Source of the DNA: UBA1738 sp045658645
GTDB lineage: Bacteria > Bacillota > Clostridia > UBA1381
DNA: 16,456 bases
Assembly (NCBI GenBank): GCA_045658645.1
Contig: JAZOVJ010000076.1
Span: 1 to 16,456, forward strand
Direction of reading: 5' to 3'
Shown here: positions 13,804-16,456 of the stretch, one piece after another
How positions within the stretch are numbered: the first letter of the stretch is position 1
Layout: each line of letters opens with the position of its first letter
Translations under genes and position numbers: made by a program
Notes under the pieces: model-generated
What the model was told of the DNA's origin: nothing
Database searches by the model: none
What the model saw: the letters and a program-made list of their open reading frames with translations, nothing else

Positions 13804-14035
13804 GAATTCATCGAAGATGAATTCGTCGATATAAATCTCTGACGAGATTTTCGATATGTGCTAAAAGCACTCGATATGCCTGACGGCTCGATATGTTGCT
13901 AACGCAACGAGATTTATATCATATCGAGTTTGACCAACGGGAAAACATATCGAATTTACGGAGTAAATATATCGAGCAAACTTTAGTTTGCATATCGACA
14001 AAAAATTAGTGTCATCTAAATTGTTCACTAATTTT
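13804..14035 (+). repeat. Symmetrical hairpin-array element with TCGATAT/ATATCGA spacers
   Basis: Hairpins alternate with a 7-base spacer. TCGATAT lies at 13826, 13851, 13871 and 13888; its reverse complement ATATCGA lies at 13921, 13947, 13969 and 13992. Hairpins are GAATTCATC-GAA-GATGAATTC (13804-13824), AAATCTC/GAGATTT (13833-13850), GTGCT/AGCAC (13858-13870), GCC/GGC (13878-13887), GTTGC/GCAAC (13895-13908), a GTTT..CC/GG..AAAC stem with tandem G-A mismatches (13928-13946), ATTTAC/GTAAAT (13954-13968), GCAAAC/GTTTGC (13976-13991) and AAAATTAGTG/CACTAATTTT (14002-14035). From the second to the fifth and the sixth to the eighth hairpin, spacers and hairpins abut with no unpaired base. No open frame explains it. 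Confidence 0.93.
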
Positions 14036-14079
14036 ATAATGATAGCATAAATAAAAAATCCGTAAATGAGGAGAAAGTT

Positions 14080-14943
14080 ATGTTTGACAGAAAAGTTTTA
14101 AAAACAAGAGCAAAGTTCGTTTTATCAAGAGCTTTTTTGGTGAGCGTTGTTGCTTGTGCAATTGTGAGTGTTGTAACAGGAGGTATGGTTAATTTCGGAG
14201 TACAAAGACTGCAGGGCATAAATTTTGCTACTATGTCAGATATCAGGGTATTGGCTATTTATGCAGTGTTTGGACTTATGTTTTTGGTTGGAATAGGAAT
14301 AAGCATATTTGTAGCAACACCGCTGAAGGTTGGACTTAAGCATTTTATGCTGCGCTCTGCAGATATGGACACAAATCTTGATAATCTTATGTACCCGTTC
14401 AAAAACAACTACAAGAATATCGTATGGGTAACATTCGTAAAGAATTTGTATATAACACTTTGGTCGCTTTTAGGACTTGTGCCGATGATAATAGGTTTTT
14501 GGAAATTCGGTCTTTCTGAAAAAATAGCAGAGCTTTTGCCTATGATACAGAACGATTCGGTTTCTGCTGCCATATCCCTAACAACTATTTCAAGCGGGCT
14601 TGTACTTCTGACAGTTATATTTATGATTCCTGCTTATATTAAAGAACTACAGTACTCATTGGTGGAATATATATTGGCGGAGAATCCCGATATGCCGCGA
14701 GGAAAAGCTATTGGTAAGAGTAAAGAAATGATGGTTGGAAATAAATGGGGATATGTAAAGCTTGCCATTTCGTTCTTCGGATGGTATGTGCTTGCAAACA
14801 CGGCTTGCTGTATCGGAAATTTCCTGCTCCTGCCGTATGTCGAGCAGACATTTGCACAGATGTACCTTGAAATCAGCGGTCAGGGAAAGGATTATTCGGG
14901 ATATAACTATCATACTGATTTTAATAACTTTGGAAATATGTAA
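14080..14943 (+). CDS. DUF975-family integral membrane protein, 287 aa
   Basis: This is a polytopic membrane protein of the DUF975 family, whose function is not known. Five hydrophobic stretches are visible at about 17-38, 57-80, 117-140, 164-187 and 225-250. The conserved core lies between the fourth and fifth: P-A-Y-I-K-E-L-Q-Y-S-L-V-E-Y-I-L-A-E-N-P (184-203), then G-K-A-I-G-K-S-K-E-M-M-x-G-N-K-W (208-223). It ends with P-Y-V-E-Q-T-F-A-Q-M-Y (252-262) and a polar, tyrosine-rich tail. The ATG has GAGGAGA six bases upstream. It is a single-gene unit behind an exceptionally structured leader, which hints at post-transcriptional control. No partner gene is adjacent. Confidence 0.85.
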   Translation: MFDRKVLKTRAKFVLSRAFLVSVVACAIVSVVTGGMVNFGVQRLQGINFATMSDIRVLAIYAVFGLMFLVGIGISIFVATPLKVGLKHFMLRSADMDTNLDNLMYPFKNNYKNIVWVTFVKNLYITLWSLLGLVPMIIGFWKFGLSEKIAELLPMIQNDSVSAAISLTTISSGLVLLTVIFMIPAYIKELQYSLVEYILAENPDMPRGKAIGKSKEMMVGNKWGYVKLAISFFGWYVLANTACCIGNFLLLPYVEQTFAQMYLEISGQGKDYSGYNYHTDFNNFGNM

Positions 14944-14948
14944 AGAAA

Positions 14949-14981
14949 ACGGACTGCCTTTTCGGTAGTCCGTATTTTTTT
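14949..14981 (+). terminator. Intrinsic terminator after the DUF975 gene
   Basis: ACGGACTGCC (14949-14958) and GGTAGTCCGT (14964-14973) pair with one G-U and a five-base loop. An A and a T run follow. Confidence 0.9.
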
Positions 14982-14998
14982 GTATAACAATACCGAAT

Positions 14999-15027
14999 TT
15001 GACTTTTTATATTTGTAATGATATAAT
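14999..15027 (+). promoter_or_regulatory. tRNA promoter
   Basis: TTGACT (14999-15004), a 17-bp spacer and TATAAT (15022-15027), 17 bases before the mature tRNA 5' end. Confidence 0.85.
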
Positions 15028-15044
15028 AAGCATTAGTTAAATTT

Positions 15045-15121
15045 CGGGATGTGGCTCAGCTTGGTAGAGTGCTTGAATGGGGTTCAAGAGGTCGCAAGTT
15101 CAAATCTTGTCATCCCGACCA
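15045..15121 (+). tRNA. tRNA-Pro (anticodon GGG)
   Basis: The acceptor stem CGGGATG/CATCCCG pairs perfectly, with discriminator A and an encoded CCA (15119-15121). The anticodon stem CTTGA/TCAAG (15072-15076 and 15084-15088) encloses the loop ATGGGGT, placing GGG at 15079-15081 to read CCC/CCU proline codons. The T arm GCAAG-TTCAAAT-CTTGT is intact. Open frames across this gene are spurious. Confidence 0.95.
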
Positions 15122-15363
15122 CGTCGCAGCAAACTACGCTGCAATCAAAATGACCACTTGCAAAGTGGTCATTTTTCATATGCTTCGTTGCTCCTCCTTT
15201 TTCGCAAAAGGTCACGTTCAAGTCGGCTATTCGTTTGTAAACGCACTCATAACGCCTTTGTTTCACTACCAACCTTTTGCGATAGAGTGCCTTCGGCACG
15301 GTTGCATCTATATTATTCTGCTTTGCCACGTCGGAGCAAGCGTAAAGTCGCTTGCTCTTTTTT
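15122..15363 (+). repeat. Hairpin-rich intergenic stretch after the tRNA
   Basis: No gene is supported here. Elements in order are GCAGC/GCTGC (15126-15142), a 13-bp terminator AAAATGACCACTT/AAGTGGTCATTTT (15147-15175) that should end the tRNA transcript, and the distant inverted pair CGCAAAAGGT (15203-15212) / ACCTTTTGCG (15272-15281). Then come GTGCC-TTC-GGCAC (15287-15299) and a terminator GAGCAAGCG/CGCTTGCTC (15334-15357) with a T run. CCACGTCG, which includes the tRNA CCA end, recurs at 15326-15333. Confidence 0.7.
15147..15176 (+). terminator. Terminator of the tRNA-Pro transcript
   Basis: A 13-bp perfect stem with loop GCA and a T run, 26 bases after the encoded CCA. Confidence 0.9.
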
Positions 15364-15394
15364 CGCAAAGAAGAAAGTTCACTTTACTTTTTTG

Positions 15395-15423
15395 TAGACA
15401 TAAGTAGAATAATGTGTTATAAT
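15395..15423 (+). promoter_or_regulatory. Promoter of the SLC13-type permease gene
   Basis: TAGACA (15395-15400), a 17-bp spacer and TATAAT (15418-15423), about 35 bases upstream of the ATG. Confidence 0.8.
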
Positions 15424-15458
15424 GTCGTTTGGTAAATTTAATGATACAGGGGAAAAAT

Positions 15459-16456
15459 ATGGAATTTATTAAGAAAAATGCTGTGATGTGTATTGCATTT
15501 CTGCTTGCAATTATAACTTCACTAATTGTGCCTCCTGACAGGCAGTATCTTGAATATTTTGACTTAAAAACCTTGACCTGTCTGTTCTGCACGTTAGCTT
15601 GCGTATGTGCGCTTAAAAATATCAGGTTTTTCAGAATTATTGCAGAAAAAATCGTATTGTATTTCAAAACCGCAAGAAGTGCAGTAATTGCTTTAGTATA
15701 CATAACATTCATCGGTTCAATGATAATAGCAAACGATATGGCGCTGATTACCTTCCTGCCGCTTGGATACTATGCATTAAAATCAACAGGTAACGAAAAA
15801 TATATGGCATTTACCTTTATAATGCAGAATATTGCGGCAAATCTCGGTGGAATGCTGACGCCCTTTGGAAATCCGCAAAATTTATATCTTTACACCTATT
15901 ACAATATAGCGAATATGGAATTTATGAAAATAATGTTTTTGCCTTTCGTTATATCTATCGCCTTGATAACCTTATGTTGCTTTATCATACCAAATAAAGA
16001 AATGAAGCTTGAAAAGGAGCTTGACATAAAGCTGAACATAAAAAGAGCGGCTATATACGGCTTACTTTTCTTTCTGGCAATACTGATAGTGTTCAGAACA
16101 GTGCCGTATTATATAGGTCTTGTTGTTATAACAGTGTCAATCTTCCTTTTGGACAGGTCGGCGCTGAAAAAGGTTGACTATCCGCTTTTGTTGACATTTG
16201 TTGCATTCTTTGTTTTTGCGGGGAATATGTCAAGAATTCCAATGATAAACGAATTTCTGGGCGGACTTATTGAAAAAAACACTCTGCTCTATGGAGTGTT
16301 GTCCTGTCAGGCGATAAGTAATGTGCCAAGTGCCATACTTTTGTCAAAATTCACAGCCAATTATCCCGAGCTTTTGGTTGCGGTGAATATAGGCGGAGCG
16401 GGAACATTGATTGCGTCCCTTGCAAGCCTTATAACATTCAGGGAATATGTGAAAAG
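15459..16456 (+). CDS. SLC13/ArsB-type (CitMHS-like) permease, 3' end outside the window
   Basis: At least 332 residues are encoded and the frame stays open to the window edge. The protein is almost entirely hydrophobic helices with the two re-entrant signatures of the ion transporter superfamily. In the first half it has I-A-N-D-M-A-L-I-T-F-L-P and N-L-G-G-M-L-T-P-F-G-N-P-Q-N-L-Y. In the second half it has C-Q-A-I-S-N-V-P-S-A-I-L-L followed by N-I-G-G-A-G-T-L-I-A-S-L-A-S. The T-P-x-G-N-P-Q-N and S-N-x-P-S-A pairing is that of ArsB/SLC13-like anion or dicarboxylate permeases. The ATG follows AGGGG. The substrate (dicarboxylate, sulfate, arsenite or another anion) cannot be chosen from sequence. 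It has its own promoter. Confidence 0.88.
   Translation, partial: MEFIKKNAVMCIAFLLAIITSLIVPPDRQYLEYFDLKTLTCLFCTLACVCALKNIRFFRIIAEKIVLYFKTARSAVIALVYITFIGSMIIANDMALITFLPLGYYALKSTGNEKYMAFTFIMQNIAANLGGMLTPFGNPQNLYLYTYYNIANMEFMKIMFLPFVISIALITLCCFIIPNKEMKLEKELDIKLNIKRAAIYGLLFFLAILIVFRTVPYYIGLVVITVSIFLLDRSALKKVDYPLLLTFVAFFVFAGNMSRIPMINEFLGGLIEKNTLLYGVLSCQAISNVPSAILLSKFTANYPELLVAVNIGGAGTLIASLASLITFREYVK

Noticed and set aside
13826..13998. CRISPR array
   Set aside because: Spacers here are palindromic hairpins of variable size, the 7-base repeats are too short, and they are inverted between halves. There are no cas genes.
14035..14040. Second promoter -10 box (TATAAT) just before the DUF975 gene
   Set aside because: No acceptable -35 element lies 16-18 bases upstream; it is better explained as part of the flanking 8-bp repeat.
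15051..15407. Open frames on both strands across the tRNA and its downstream region
   Set aside because: They read through the tRNA-Pro gene and hairpins; the minus frame begins with MTRFELATS-like sequence (reversed at its end), a well-known artefact of translating tRNA. They have no ribosome site.

Overview
The window is AT-rich, has short gene spacing, AGGAGG-type ribosome sites and many U-tract hairpin terminators. Its gene content (reverse rubrerythrin, PerR-type regulator, rubredoxin, ferritin, nif-type NifS/NifU, TmcAL, DUF975 and CotH proteins) points to an anaerobic Firmicute of the class Clostridia, probably a gut-type lineage. This is inferred from protein families and sequence style; there is no rRNA marker in the window.

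Layout. Positions 1-350 hold a 210-bp tandem repeat built of hairpins. The minus strand then carries an AbrB regulator plus a macrolide-type glycosyltransferase (1810-403), a membrane-anchored alpha/beta hydrolase (2889-1900), and a ferritin - lipoprotein - rubredoxin operon (4645-3028). The rubredoxin is a 51-residue gene. A CotH-type kinase gene (4916-6136, +) has its own promoter. Next, on the minus strand, is an oxidative-stress operon perR - reverse rubrerythrin - Bfd-like [2Fe-2S] protein (7480-6224), with a near-classical Fur/PerR box at its promoter, and then tmcAL (8764-7631). On the plus strand follow nifS-nifU (8946-10542) behind a consensus sigma-A promoter, then a cation diffusion facilitator and a GNAT acetyltransferase (10636-12234). 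A membrane GT2 glycosyltransferase lies on the minus strand (13554-12277). The right end has a DUF975 membrane protein with an extraordinary hairpin-array leader (13804-14035), a tRNA-Pro(GGG), a hairpin-rich stretch, and a permease of the SLC13/ArsB type that runs off the window edge.

How the genes fit together. Six or seven genes concern iron, Fe-S clusters or peroxide: iron storage (ferritin), electron carriers (rubredoxin, Bfd-like), peroxide reduction (reverse rubrerythrin), peroxide and metal sensing (PerR), Fe-S assembly (NifS, NifU) and possibly manganese export (CDF with an N-D/D-D site). The most unusual non-coding structure is the 13.8-kb element. Four TCGATAT spacers and four ATATCGA spacers alternate with short hairpins without unpaired bases, so the transcript could fold into a ladder of stacked four-way junctions directly upstream of the DUF975 gene.
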